The notes: generated by a model from the letters alone, not told the origin. 64,000 nucleotides of DNA from Beroe forskalii (GCA_011033025.1 WFMF01000257.1:62001-126000), one strand, 5' to 3'. Numbered from the stretch's first letter, positions 11,701 through 21,521 are shown. Numbers and translations are program-made.

Positions 11701-11957
11701 GCCACATCTGCACTGTATGGTAAGTAGGAACGTTCTGTGATACTTTTGACAGCAGTATTATACTGTAAATCAGAGCAGCATTTGTTGCAATGACCCATTG
11801 TGTTGTCTAACAGTAAGAAGTTTCTTTCCGAGCAAAACTTGTGATGAAACGATTCGCGGCTGAAAATCAAGTTGTCATGTTGAGGCAGAATTTGGAAGGG
11901 GAAGTTAGAATATATGTCACTCCTTGGCTTGTAACCAGTGCAGAAACGTGGGCAGAC
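8784..11957 (-). CDS. P/THAP9-like transposase, exon 4 (catalytic core and C-terminal Cys/His region)
   Basis: This is one uninterrupted 1,057-codon exon. Its acceptor is strong (pyrimidine tract then TTTTTCAG, exon starting GTCTGCCC at 11,957). The open frame continues to 11,990, but those codons are intron. In the frame counted from 11,990 the RNase-H-fold landmarks are a DE pair at residues 267-268 (ADETVLTPRLRYD), an acidic segment TDGDGTRR at 378-385, YDPKHLVKRMW at 425-435 (compare D-x-P-H-L-x-K in P elements), and TDNLERYFGNLRS at 597-609 (compare the D-x-L-E-x-F-F motif). Roughly residues 925-1040 hold many paired Cys and His (CQHC, HVACH, CGFCGKSSC), a probable zinc-binding tail. The intact frame suggests recent activity. 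The superfamily assignment is my inference from motif pattern. Alternatives are other RNase-H DDE families. Confidence 0.75.
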   Translation of the reverse strand, partial: VCPRFCTGYKPRSDIYSNFPFQILPQHDNLIFSRESFHHKFCSERNFLLLDNTMGHCNKCCSDLQYNTAVKSITERSYLPYSADVAKLNNIFLTYSQLVQKTDKNKKDLMSARLQNFNGNKKLARVGATLSCYERFMILISENDVPRLKQLVTVALKNGRSIHYITGKVMKAVEGLYLARPSEEDKDLAYLILKIGGPSLLSMCYKAKKLPSASTAYRTAKKMKALTCDVTMSPVECFDTNINLNKVSHAVSLKADETVLTPRLRYDYRSDKVQGTCYQHSKEEYTKFNTFEEAKAIEKAVADLEIHVPKDLLVVAMNNMCDPSALQVILAWPSCVKDDVEGTVKIFGGLSQHFYEKTGKKMMEFATDGDGTRRIAFNELTDNEVDPSSPLGMMIGEMHLLDRKCGRYDETVSYDPKHLVKRMWTNMIGGSFEVGGVCLRKQDILSTLQLNEDHLKHKIENLVYPPDKQNVPAATAFSILFSDAVRSGKQLPYRLTSMKETLVAFSYVLDGLITFYSYPQLGIADQIRIFSKASFILMILKRKEYHIIPNVLYHDIQATFQNAIFCASKMKILSPDEPLYLIKSGTDNLERYFGNLRSLNKNTSVDYLEFLHGSASIAGMDYMLTEKHQDWGVTPGRTQKRLCLDHSNTSAWDEDKLKLRDVDVVANYSAGQLEAVAELIVQGFSVNVQSLKDAKFTLRKPHGTLIGVRDSGVNVEDILSEEAEVEIVEPDDTTSLADYIYSKTIEVDGKQVYKATFVSQIHKGQPMSKDRLRRVEGMTRDTGLQAPREAIDNMVYTGDPVLVKPSSGDPYIGNLKLIKVANKVESQVVSSSLGQDSTIVVEISKINLVVHPNDSTKMYWDGSVSESTESLSGQYVMAIKPEVDLNPPTGLSSYAFDRQFILDVGVQMEREPQGEDVNVMMKKCQHCPEKVPLQKMRDHVACHILCKDLEGANVCGFCGKSSCTNSLTKTRYVSKTNTTYYKTTSNCPYYLFHQRTPRDLSKRNNCTNHLLMCPAESCSVAVWKYNLPAHYTALHADRDVPQDLIISEQEKTRLVRS

Positions 11958-12984
11958 CTGAAAAATAGATAAACTAAAGGAGAACGACACTTAACGAGCA
12001 CTTTGAAAAATACAACCTAGCAAAATGTAGATTTTGAAGAATTGATGACAATTTTCATTTTATGAATTTAATCTTTTAATGAACATCCATAAGTTCATAG
12101 ACTAACTGTCCTACGGTTTTGGTGGCAATATCTTGAACAATGTGCGCAGTTTGAACCCATGAAACTTTCCCTAACGCAGTTCAAATGCATGTTACATAAG
12201 AAGGTGCCCTCAAGCAGTTTGAACCCACGAAAAACACGTTGTAACTTTGCATTAACAAAATTGAGTCATTTCTAAATTTCTACAAATCATCTGTGTGAAC
12301 TCACGTGCTGAAATAAAGCAAATGGATCTAATTTCACGTGCATTATTCTTATCTAAACTCTTTTTAACGTAATCAAGTCGAAAGTACCTTGTTTCTGTCA
12401 ATTTCTTGAACTCCCCTAATTTCTACAAAACGTCCTTGTGAGCTCACGTGTTCCAATAGCAAGGAAATTGGACATAATAATGACGTCATGGTGGACATAA
12501 TAATGACTTCGATGAACGGTGAATCTTCTTATATACTCTATGGAGTGTCCTATCTTAGATCAACAAAACTTGACTTCGATCATGGCTATACCATTTCCAA
12601 TTCTTGGGACCTCAGCGTTAATCCGATTTGCTCCCAATTATCATCATATAATTATTATGTGTTGTCTGTCACATTCAAATCTCTTAGTTATACCCCTGGC
12701 CAGTAACGTGAATTTAGCACGGTGCGATTCAAGAATGCGCTTACTGATAAAGCTAACTCTTCTGAACCTGAAACTTTTCGACAAATTCGTTCTAGATGGG
12801 TCCCAACTTTTTATTTCTTTCCCGCAGGGGGTTACCGCCCTGGCCAGGGCGGGAAAAAGGTAATTAAATTTATGTACCTGGATCCCTTTAGCTTGAGTGA
12901 AAATAGGGGCTGCTCTGTCAGAAACCTGGAGCTCAGAATCCACCTAAAACAGGAACAAGCTTTTGAGGACAACTACAGATTTTA

Positions 12985-13030
12985 TATATATTTTATATAT
13001 ATTTTATATATATTAATTTATATATATTGT
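12985..13030. repeat. TTTTATATATA microsatellite in transposase intron 3
   Basis: Repeats of TTTTATATATA in the 1.27-kb intron between exons 3 and 4. A small perfect palindrome (CCGCCCTGGCCAGGGCGG) lies at 12,835-12,852 of the same intron. Nothing else in the intron is recognised. Confidence 0.8.
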
Positions 13031-13222
13031 AAAGATCATACTACACTCATATTACCCAACCTGGTACATATAATAGGCGCTTACTTTTCTATCAAATTTA
13101 CATCTTAGTAATACTAACCTCCTGAACATAATATCTGTAACCTCGTGTCTCGTGGTACAAATCAATGACATTAATTTGGCAGTTGGCACCTTTATTGCTA
13201 TGATTTTCAAAGCAGAACTTAC

Positions 13223-13519
13223 ATGTATTGGAGGCTCTATTTCCAAGGAGGATGAAGGCGGATTAGTCCTAGTTGGCTGATTACTCTCCGTCGAGGGTTG
13301 TTCAGCTGTGGGCTGATTACTCTCCGTCAAGGGTTGTTCAGCTGTGGGCTGATTACTCTCCGTCGAGGGTTGTTCAGCTGTGGGCTGATTACTCTCCGTC
13401 GAGGGTTGTTCAGCTGTGGGCTGATTACCCTCCGTCGAGGGTTGTTCAGCTGTGGGCTGATTACCCTCCGTCGAGGTCTGTGGGGAAGGTCTCTGTGCCC
13501 ATGGTGATCCTGAAGAAAC
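13223..13519 (-). CDS. P-like transposase, exon 3 with 12-residue repeats
   Basis: The acceptor is TTCCTTCAG just before 13,519 and the donor is a good GTAAGT at 13,217-13,222. The length is 297 bp (99 codons), in phase 0 on both sides, so it joins exon 4 without a shift. The coded sequence is about six copies of S-T-E-(G/S)-N-Q-P-T-A-E-Q-P, specified by a 36-bp tandem repeat. It is acidic, Pro/Gln/Thr-rich and probably a disordered linker between the N-terminal fingers and the catalytic core. Because 36 is a multiple of three, copy-number changes keep the frame. Confidence 0.65.
13290..13480. repeat. 36-bp coding minisatellite
   Basis: Tandem units TTGTTCAGCTGTGGGCTGAT plus TACTCTCCGTCGAGGG lie inside exon 3 of the transposase. 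The units differ at one or two positions only. Confidence 0.9.
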
Positions 13520-13744
13520 CTGAAGGAATGATTTCATAACTTAGTGTGAATGGTGAGGTTACACGTGCATCAATAACCATTACATAACCATTAAATCCCA
13601 GCGGCCCTGCCAGTACAACCCAGTATTTTCTTCGTTAATTCATAACACAAAATTAGACATAGACATCTTGAAAGCGCAAGGAGAAATACATCAATCCGTT
13701 TTGGGAAAGATAATCCAATTTAAAAAACTGGACAGTTGCGTCAC

Positions 13745-13910
13745 CTTAAAGAATTTACTGAGAGGTCCCTGGAGAGGAGTTGGTGCTGGCCTCTTTTTGC
13801 AGGAACCCTCGTGGCGCTCCTTGTTAGTGAGATTATCAAGGTTGCGGCCACAATACTGGCACTTCAGTACCATTTCTACTAGAGCTGACTTATCATCATG
13901 ATGATATATG
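13745..13910 (-). CDS. P-like transposase, exon 2: C2HC finger and PIP box
   Basis: The acceptor is ACATTGCAG before 13,910 and the donor is AAG|GTGACG at 13,744. The exon is 166 bp: one base completes a split Ser codon from exon 1, then 55 codons. Residues include a C-x2-C-x12-H-x4-C zinc knuckle (CQYCGRNLDNLTNKERHEGSC region), a basic stretch KKRPAP, and QGPLSKFF immediately before the donor. QGPLSKFF fits the PCNA-interacting consensus Q-x-x-(I/L/M)-x-x-(F/Y)-(F/Y) exactly. Phase agreement with exons 1 and 3 supports the model. Confidence 0.6.
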
Positions 13911-14440
13911 CTGCAATGTAATAAAGTGATAATGGCGAACAATTGGGACTTCGGGATAATATGGAAATTTCAATTGTCAAAAACAAACATACTATGTGTT
14001 TCTTACTGTGTATGTAGAATATGTACATCTTCAAGCAATATACCATACTATGTGAACATTATAAGCTTTGAGTTAAATTCATATGGAATAATAAAACGAT
14101 ACGAATGTATATTATACTTCCAATCTTTATCATTACATTTATAGCACGTGGAGTTACAATAATACTTACCTAATAATATAATAAATTGAAATGTAATTTG
14201 CTTTGATAACACGACTGAAAACCGTTAAATTTTGGTCGTACAGACCGATTCAGGACTATAAAGCTCTTAAGCACGTCATGTACTTCGGGAGAATTGTCAA
14301 TTCAGGAAACACAAGCAAGTATTTTCAAATATTTGGATGATATAATGAAGTATAAATGATAAGATAAATGCCAAGAAATTTAAAAAAACTGACAGTGTTG
14401 AATAAAAAGGTAAATAGTTTATGTAGTCATACGCAGTCAC

Positions 14441-14709
14441 GACGATTTAGGTTTCTTCTTGCTAGGGGTCTGTTCATTCTCCGCATCTGGAGCTCTCTTC
14501 CGAGTCCTCTTTTCTCCACAACGATAACATGTACTCCTGTTTGCAAAATTATTGCAAGAGCAAGAAGGGCAGGTCCAGTCTCCCTTCTTCTTTAGGAGTG
14601 ACTCACCCAGTTCTTTGCTCTTTCCACATGATAAGCATTCTAAAACTATCAGTCTGGGCATTATAGCCCCACAGCTACATTTCCATGCTTTGTTGTTTCT
14701 GTTAAACAT
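14441..14709 (-). CDS. P-like transposase, exon 1: RanBP2-type zinc finger
   Basis: The ATG at 14,709 starts MFNRNNKAWKCSCG. A degenerate first Cys-pair unit (WKCSCG..CLSCGK) is followed by a textbook RanBP2-type finger, W-x-C-x2-C-x3-N-x6-C-x2-C (GDWTCPSCSCNN then CYRCGEK). A basic, nuclear-localisation-like tail (KKKPK) comes next. The proposed donor (TC|GTGACT at 14,440) is weak but gives the phase exon 2 needs. RanBP2-type fingers bind ubiquitin or single-stranded RNA in known proteins. Which applies here is unknown. No THAP domain is present. Confidence 0.6.
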
Positions 14710-15307
14710 ACTGCGATGCAGAGTCAGTTAAAATAACTAAAACAACTGAACCAATCATAATATCAACGAGGTACAAATATCTTAATATCAAATTAATGAT
14801 AATATGCTTACCATCAATTAATATTGCCAAGATCTGGAATATCGGTCCAAGAAGCTTATCAACGCTTATCAAAACTGTTTAAGTGTTTAATTGCTTAGAT
14901 TATCCTAAAACGAAATTTTCTAAAAATATTGAAGAATGCAGAATCAAATGAACACAAATATCTGTTAAGCAAAGAGAAGAAGAAACCGATTGCAAACGAT
15001 GGTAGCGCATCAAAGACGAATCAAATGAATGTGTAGTGCTATAATGTTGTCAGAACCGACAGAGTTACTTGGTTCTACTTAGTACTACTAGTAGTAGAAA
15101 TTCCCGAAATAATAATAATATACTGGCGGATCAGACGATGCAAACAGTGAAACGATGTCATTATGTGATTATGTGAGGGGCTTGCACTGTCTCTGTTACA
15201 TACCGCTGAACATTACAAATTATAGTACTATCAATTAATAGTATAGCTTGCTTACCAATTAATAATTTGAAAATTATTAGTAGAGAGAAACTTTAATAGT
15301 TTAATAA
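14710..15307. other. Upstream region of the transposase gene
   Basis: AT-rich sequence between the transposase ATG and the nested element. It presumably contains the promoter, but no TATA box at a convincing distance was identified. Confidence 0.4.
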
Positions 15308-16136
15308 TACACTCAGTTTTTTTTATAAGAAACTGTCTATAAGAAACTTAGCCTAGGATTTCCGAAAATTTAAGAAACTTAGCCTAGAATTTCGCAAAAA
15401 TTAAGAAACTTCACTGATTTACAATTAAGAAATTAAGAAACTTCTAGCCTAGAATTTTGAAATTTGTCTATAAAATCCTATTGCAACTGAAATTCTTTTA
15501 ACATGATACGTCTGGCTTCTGGGGGCTGCGCCCCCAGACCCCAATTTTGATTGTGAACATTCCGAAACTAATCTAGTACTTCTATTGGACTCCTATTACA
15601 GTATTACACTGGATACTATGTGATAATTGACCATACAGCATAGAAATTTAGAAAATGAATCTCTCATGATTTGTCGGTTTAAAGTAACATGCCAGATACT
15701 AAAGCACAAAACAGAAATTTAGAAATTGTTGTTGCGACAGGACACTATTAGTATTACAGTTCCATATCTATTTCCAATAGTTCCAAGCATTAAGCATTAT
15801 AGGATTTAGATATGATTTCAAAATTTCAAACTTTTTTGGAAGAACATTTGATGAAAATCCCTTTACATTATTGTATACAGCTGCACAAATCTTTTAAGAT
15901 AGGTACATGCTTAAAACTTTAAAAGTGTAAAATTTAACTGAAAATATCAGAAGGTTCGATTCTAATCCTCAACTACAGTCTACACAGTAGGTTCTTGGAA
16001 ATTTCTTAGACATTTTGCTGTACGGTATGTCGGTATGTAGAATTAAGAAACCGATTAAGAAACTTTTAGGCTCAAAATCGTGAAAAAATAAGAAACTTGT
16101 AGCCTAGGATTTCAATAAGTTTCTTATAAAAAAAAA
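15308..16136. mobile_element. Inverted-end element nested in the P-like transposon
   Basis: The left end reads TACACTCAGTTTTTTTTATA then AGAAACTG. The right end carries the inverse AAGTTTCTTATAAAAAAAAA. Inside are repeated short modules (AAGAAACTTAGCCTAG, AATTTCG) and a GC-rich hairpin GGGGGCTGCGCCCCC near 15,520. Related copies occur at 17,390-17,701 and 56,110-56,521. No coding capacity was found, so it looks like a non-autonomous DNA element. Confidence 0.6.
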
Positions 16137-16667
16137 CTATATTATAGTGTACTACTGAAGCAACTTGTAGTACTATTATAATACCGCTACAGAGAAAGCA
16201 TTACGAAACAAAGGCACTGTACCGTTAAATAAACAATGCCACATCCTATCCCATCACTTTCTAGGAACTACAAAGAACTACATACTATACTTATACCTTA
16301 CATCCGCTTACATTAACATGAAATCTGATACACAGACACGCTGGACAGCACTTGAGGAACTTATTATATAGGTACATTTTCCTGAAATTTACACTGTCTG
16401 ATGACCTCAATATTTCTTTCTCCTTAATTACATCACCACTATTATTGCTTGATTGCACCTCTACTATGCCTGAACATAGCGGCAGCCAGTAGGGCTTTTA
16501 GCTTCACTCTCACTTATTAAGCTCTACTCTCATTTTCATAGGTTACACTCCAAAAAATTCTGAAATTATGACCATTTACTGCAAAAAATCACCAGTTACT
16601 TCAACTTTTCGTGAAGAGACCCACCCACTTAGTGCAGGTGCACTAAGTGGTCCCCATGTGGTCCAAA

Positions 16668-16720
16668 CCACCCACCCACCAGCATGTGTTCCACCCACTT
16701 ACTGCTGAGCCCCCCCCCCC
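16668..16720. repeat. Right terminal inverted repeat of the P-like element
   Basis: Ends ACTTACTGCTGAG followed by a C-run, the inverse of the left end with small indels. An extra CCACCCACC block separates the terminal part from the CACTAAGTGG palindrome. Confidence 0.75.
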
Positions 16721-17389
16721 GGCGTTTTACTCAGCAAGTTTTTTAAAAGTTCATCAGTAATAAATTCTCATTTAATTGCAAAAAATCATCGCCTTTCGTT
16801 GATTTTGTTAGTGAAAAATGAAGGAATTAAGAGAGGCTGCAAATTTGTGAAAATTTGGATGATTTCTGCGAGAATTTTCATAACCTTAATTAATACAGAC
16901 CATAATTTGTCTCTCCTTAATAAATACAAACCATAATTTATACCACTCGGTTGGTACATACGTTGTACACAGCTCAAAACTACGCAGATTCAATTTATTG
17001 TCCCCAAGTTAACCTAATCAGTGCACATGCACATGTTACCTAATGTAGATGGAATATCCAGATGAAGGTAATGTTATCCAAACAAATTAACGAAGCCACA
17101 AAATGTTTTCCGGTACACCTGCGTCACCTAAAATGGTCCAAACAATGCCTAATGACCATCTAAAATCATAACTGATCATTTGAACAGGTCCAGAAACTAT
17201 TTCCGACATGTGCCAAAAAATTCCGGACCAAAATAATGATTTTAAACACCTAATACATATTTTGGTTCTGCACGTTTAAATTGGCACATGCCGGAAATTT
17301 TCCGGTAATTTGGAGAATTCATGAACTCCGCGCAGTTGCTCCATCGAGCGTTTCAACTTTTCAACTAGTTTGAAAAATCAAACTCAGTT
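16721..17389. other. AT-rich spacer
   Basis: No gene or repeat I can support. Confidence 0.5.
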
Positions 17390-17701
17390 CTTATTTATTT
17401 AACTATTTATTTTTAAATTAAAAACTGTCTATAAAATCTGAGTCTAGGAGTTATTGTGGGGCTTTTGTCAGGGAATCGGCTTATTTATCTTAACTTCAAA
17501 ATAGTATGCTGTACCTACTATGCTACATTCGCGAACTTTTTGGAATTCCTTGAAAGCACAAGGATTATTGCATGATTCGTCAACTTTTAAGATACCTCAT
17601 GTACCTAAGATACCTAATGTACCTATGAATATGTATTATCAAGGCTCAAAATCGTGAAAAATAAGGAATTTCTAGCCTAAGATTAAAAAAAACTGAGTGT
17701 A
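17390..17701. mobile_element. Short relative of the 15.3-kb nested element
   Basis: Starts AACTCAGTTCTTA and ends AAAAAAAACTGAGTGTA. Inside it repeats AAACTGTCTATAAAATC and GGCTCAAAATCGTGAAAAAT, also found in the 15,308-16,136 element. It is probably a deleted copy. Confidence 0.5.
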
Positions 17702-17734
17702 CCTATTCCAATAAATAGTCGTATAACGATTGTC

Positions 17735-17840
17735 TTGGTGCTAATTTCCCTCAGCACAACATGAGATGCCCTTTTTAAAATTAGAGCATTATATATTTCG
17801 TTCAGTGCAGTGCTGCAAAACATATAACTGACATTGAAAT
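17735..17840. repeat. LINE-tail-like fragment
   Basis: TTGTCTTGGTGCTAATTTCCC followed by CTCAGCACAAC and an AT-rich stretch resembles the segment at 21,015-21,146, which ends in a (TTGAA)n-type tail. I infer a shared 3' UTR family. Confidence 0.4.
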
Positions 17841-18069
17841 TTGATTTTGTGAATTAAAAATATGAGGATATGAGACACCAACCTCCCGGAGAATTTAGTA
17901 GGTGGTATACACTATGCAGTTTTTTCATCTTTATGCATTCCATGACCAATCCATCTGTTGATCTTGCGTTCAGAGCACTGATTCACTGAAAAATATGGCA
18001 TCGTTAATAATGGTCATGTTATTGTAACTCAATGGTCTTCTGCTTAAGCTCAACAGTAGAATGGCAGTT

Positions 18070-19660
18070 TTGTTTGGGGAACTAACAAAACATTCAAAAA
18101 ATCAGGATCAAAAACGGTACCCCGTACTGTTTCAAAAAGGTACAAAAACAAAAAATGTGGCCATTATTAAAATTTTAAAAAGTGCCAAAAATCACGAATA
18201 AAGTTGGTGCCATTTCGAAAACGAGTGAAAATAACAAACATGCAGAAGAGGTTCTGCATATTTTCGGCTCATGCCGGTAGTTTGGCGGATTCATGAAAAA
18301 GGCCCAAAAATCAGAAACATGAATGGTTCCATTTCAATGAGGTACGGAAAATCAGAAACAAAAGTGCCAACTGGTTCCATTTGGAAAAAATTTCCAACAG
18401 TCACAAACAGAAAGGTACCATTTCAGGAATGTTCGAAAAACCGGAAAGAATTTCAAAAAGGTGTGTGCGAAAGATCCGCAGAAACGAAAAAGGCATCATT
18501 TGAAAATGATGCGAAGAATCAGAAGAGAATAGTGCCATTTCAAAAAGGTGAGAAAAAATGAAGAATAAAATTGGTTCCAGTAGTTATCAGGGGGTTGCCT
18601 CCCTCCATAAACTCCTAAACCTCGACAATGAAGGCTATGTTTGAGTTTCACAATAACTAAGAGAACAATAACATAAATTTCACGAAGGTTTCATCCATGA
18701 CGAGAAATAAGTAGGTACAGCACCTGTAAATGAATGACTGGGGGCCTCCCCTATCATTCCCCAATGAAATCCCCTATTGGCAATTTTACATCCACTTGAG
18801 GAGGGGGGGTAAATCAAACCTCTTATCGCCAAAAAATGATTCTGGATGGGCAACTAACCATAGAATGCTTTGATGGAAGCCCCAAAATTGAGCAACAAAA
18901 ATGTACCATTTGCAAAGGGCGAAAAACAGAAGTAAAACGGGTATAATTTCAAAAAGGCGAGAAAAATCACAAAAAAGAACCTACCATTTCAAAAGTGCAA
19001 AAAATTGCCCAAGATCGAAAACAAAAAAGAAGTTATTTCCGAAACGTTTGAAAAATCCAAACAAAAGTGGTATCATTTCAAAAAGGTGTGTGAATATCAG
19101 AAACAAAAAGGTAGGTACCATTTGAAAATGATGCAATATATCAGAAACAAAAATGGTAACATTTGAGAAAAGCACCAGAATCAGAAACATAAACGGTACC
19201 ATTTTGAAAAAGATCCAATAAAAACAAAATTGGTATCATTTCCAAAACATGTGAAAATCACATTCAACAAAAGGAACCGTATCAAAAAGGTACAAAAAAT
19301 CAGAAACAAAATTGCTACCATTTGAAAGATATTGCCAAAAATCAGGGAAAAAACGTTGCAGAAAGGTTCGCAAAATCGGAATCAAATCCTATACACAAAT
19401 CAAAAATCACCACTTTTGAGTGATGGGTGGCTTCTGGTAATTCCCACCCTGCTCCGCAGGGAGCATAAACTTCAAGTTGCCAACAGGGCTTGCGTTTCTG
19501 TGCAGTCAGTTTGTGGCCATCTGAGATCTGATAGTGATTTTAGGACACTGAGGACAAAAAGGTACCATTTTATAAGTTTATAATGATGTGAAAACCACAA
19601 ACAAAAATGGCACCATTTCAAAAAAGGTGTGAAAAATCAAGAACAATATTGGTAGGTACC
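18070..19660. repeat. Degenerate minisatellite of about 40 bp
   Basis: Variants of AAAATCAGAAACAAAAATGG, TACCATTTCAAAAAGG and GTGTGAAA recur throughout. Less repetitive segments interrupt the array at about 18,570-18,890 and 19,400-19,550. The Lys/Asn-rich open frames here follow the repeat and are not called as genes. Confidence 0.75.
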
Positions 19661-19751
19661 ATTTGAGAGAAAATGTCCCTTCTGGCATGCAGAACTCAGC
19701 CCCCTCGGCCTCAACCCCCCTATCAACCCCATATTGGAGATTTTTCTATAT

Positions 19752-19899
19752 GGCAAATGACCACATTGCAAAATCACCGACTCGGCGCCCGTCCGGCACG
19801 GATCAGCGCCGATGGAAAATGGTCTTTTTTCCATCGGCGACGATCGGCCGTATCGCCGATTAGCGCCGAGACGGCGATTTTGCAATGTGGTCATTTGCC
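19752..19899. mobile_element. 148-bp MITE with hairpin centre
   Basis: Near-perfect inverted ends GGCAAATGACCACATTGCAA continuing into AAATC(A/G)CC and GCGCC. The inner part forms a second GC-rich hairpin (GCGCCGATGGAAAA / TTTTCCATCGGCG). Both flanks contain CTATAT, but I cannot define a target duplication. Confidence 0.75.
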
Positions 19900-19914
19900 T
19901 CCTATATCTGGGGG

Positions 19915-19995
19915 AGTGTCACTGTCCCAATTGTCCATGTCTCAATTGTCCTTGTCCCAGTTGTCCCTGTCCAAATTGTCCCTGTCCCAATTTAC
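19915..19995. repeat. TGTCCCAATTGTCC short tandem repeat
   Basis: About six units of 12-13 bp, variants of CCCAATTGTCCATGT, immediately right of the MITE. Confidence 0.75.
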
Positions 19996-20101
19996 TTTTT
20001 TGGAGTTTGTGACTGGTTTTTGGGACAATTGGAACAACAAAAAGTTTTAAAAATCAGTCATTTCTCATTTTTTCATTGATCCAAGCTTTTCTATCATTGA
20101 A

Positions 20102-20323
20102 ATGAAAGTTAAATTCATACTAGGTACTATAGTTAAGTTCATATTTTGCTTGTGTTTGTTTGCAATGGTTAAGTGTTCCCACTCCCCTATAGGGAAAAGA
20201 CAGTGGCAGTTGCAACGCAGCAAGTGCCGCTATGTAACTGGCTGTGAGACAAAAACTGCCGAGTGCCGCTCAAAAACACCATCACTTGAGCCCCAAAATG
20301 TGGAGTTGTTAAATTGGCTGTAA
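20102..20323 (+). CDS. Possible small secreted Cys-containing protein
   Basis: A 73-residue frame starts MKVKFILGTIVKFIFCLCLF, with a hydrophobic leader that could be a signal peptide cleaved after MVKC. A basic segment with three further cysteines (KCRYVTGCETKTAEC) follows. No family is recognised, no promoter is evident, and it lies among repeats. It could be a small peptide gene, one exon of a larger gene, or chance. Confidence 0.25.
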   Translation: MKVKFILGTIVKFIFCLCLFAMVKCSHSPIGKRQWQLQRSKCRYVTGCETKTAECRSKTPSLEPQNVELLNWL

Positions 20324-21014
20324 TCTATCAAATCTTTCCACTTTTCCAATCAGGTACAATATTATATTTTATATACTTATATACAAGTAAAACATATTCT
20401 TACCGGGTGAATCATGAGGTCTCTTAATCAAGGCTTCTTTCTCTCAGTTTCTGTTGAGCATCTCTCAGATTTTCATGCCATGGATTCGATTGTGTTCTCT
20501 TCGTAGATTTATCATGAGCACTCATATAAGTCCAGATCCAAACAGCCATGATTCCTAGGTATTCATATTATGCAGAATTACAAGAAAAAATACAAAGGCG
20601 TCAAAAAGAGAAGAAAATGGGTAATTTTTGTCAAGAATATTTCAAGTTCTTACTGTATAAGTACTGAGTAGGGTATGTATCATTGAAATTGATTATTCAT
20701 TATGCCTTCTGGGGAAAAGGAATCCCGAATAAAAATACTACATCAGGTACCGCAATAAAAGAAACTACCTTACACCTGATGAAAAACCCTGTAAAAGTGC
20801 GGGTAAGTGTTAAGCTAATCGCATGTGTAGTTTTATGTCGAAAGCAACAGGTAGAAAGGTAGGTCAAAGAACCTTGAGTTATTAACATTAAATTTTATTT
20901 TTAAACTTTAAACTTTTTAAAAACTTTTTTCACAAATTCGAACTGTTGAAATATGATTATATACCCCTATATTTAGTCTCTAGTGGGAGGCCCTCTTAAC
21001 AGATTTCAAATTTG
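20324..21014. other. Unassigned spacer
   Basis: AT-rich, with no element I can support. Confidence 0.5.
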
Positions 21015-21146
21015 TCTTGGTGCTTAGTGCTTACTCTCAGCACAACCCAGAAGCCTCATAATATAAAAAGATTATAAAGTAACTAGATAGTAGCTATATA
21101 TTAGTTGAATGTGCTGTAAAAATATATAATTGAATTGAATTGAAAA
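21015..21146 (+). repeat. LINE-type 3' tail with TTGAA repeat
   Basis: The block TTGTCTTGGTGCTTAG ... CTCAGCACAAC ... GAATGTGCTGTAAAAATATA ends in AATTGAATTGAATTGAA. Short microsatellite tails of this kind are typical of CR1/L2-clade LINEs and SINEs that share their ends. It shares its head with 17,735-17,840. Confidence 0.5.
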
Positions 21147-21521
21147 GGGACAGAATTTTCTCATAGCCCCAGTTTGGATGGGTTCCACTACAAGAACTAG
21201 CTTCTCCTCATCTATCTTGAAGATTGGAACCATGATATATGCAATTACCAAGCCATGAAAGGTATTTATTGAGCCCTTTCGACCAGTTGCTTTCGACCTA
21301 TGAGCACACATATCGGCGAGGCACTTGTCTTGTTGATTCGATGGATCCGAAAATCAGGGAATGGTTATTTCATCTTTTGATAGAGGCTAGATGGATGTGT
21401 GGAAAGCCTCAAGTTGAAGTCAACCAGAAGGAGAGCAAGGAAGATGGATATATAATCATTAAGTTACAAGATGAGTTACTATCCAGTAAATCATATCAGA
21501 GAAATCAGTTCCAGAAAATGG

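Larger units (their letters stand above)
8102..16720 (-). mobile_element. P-like DNA transposon, about 8.6 kb, apparently complete
   Basis: The element is bounded by inverted ends: G(8)CTCAAGCAGTAAATGG at the left and, reading inwards on the other strand, G(11)CTCAGCAGTAAGTGG at the right. Both continue into TGGAACACATGCT. CACTTAGTG/CACTAAGTG palindromes sit a little further in at both ends. Inside is a four-exon minus-strand transposase gene. Two related direct repeats of about 210 bp lie between the stop codon and the left end (about 8,300-8,500 and 8,533-8,745). A separate inverted-repeat element is nested at 15,308-16,136. The catalytic exon resembles P/THAP9 transposases (see that entry). 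No clear 8-bp target duplication is visible, which is the main weakness of the P assignment. Confidence 0.75.

Noticed and set aside
11958..11990. First 11 codons of the 1,068-residue frame as the true transposase start
   Set aside because: A strong acceptor (TTTTTCAG) lies between them and the conserved frame, and upstream exons fit in phase. The Met at 11,990 is intronic.
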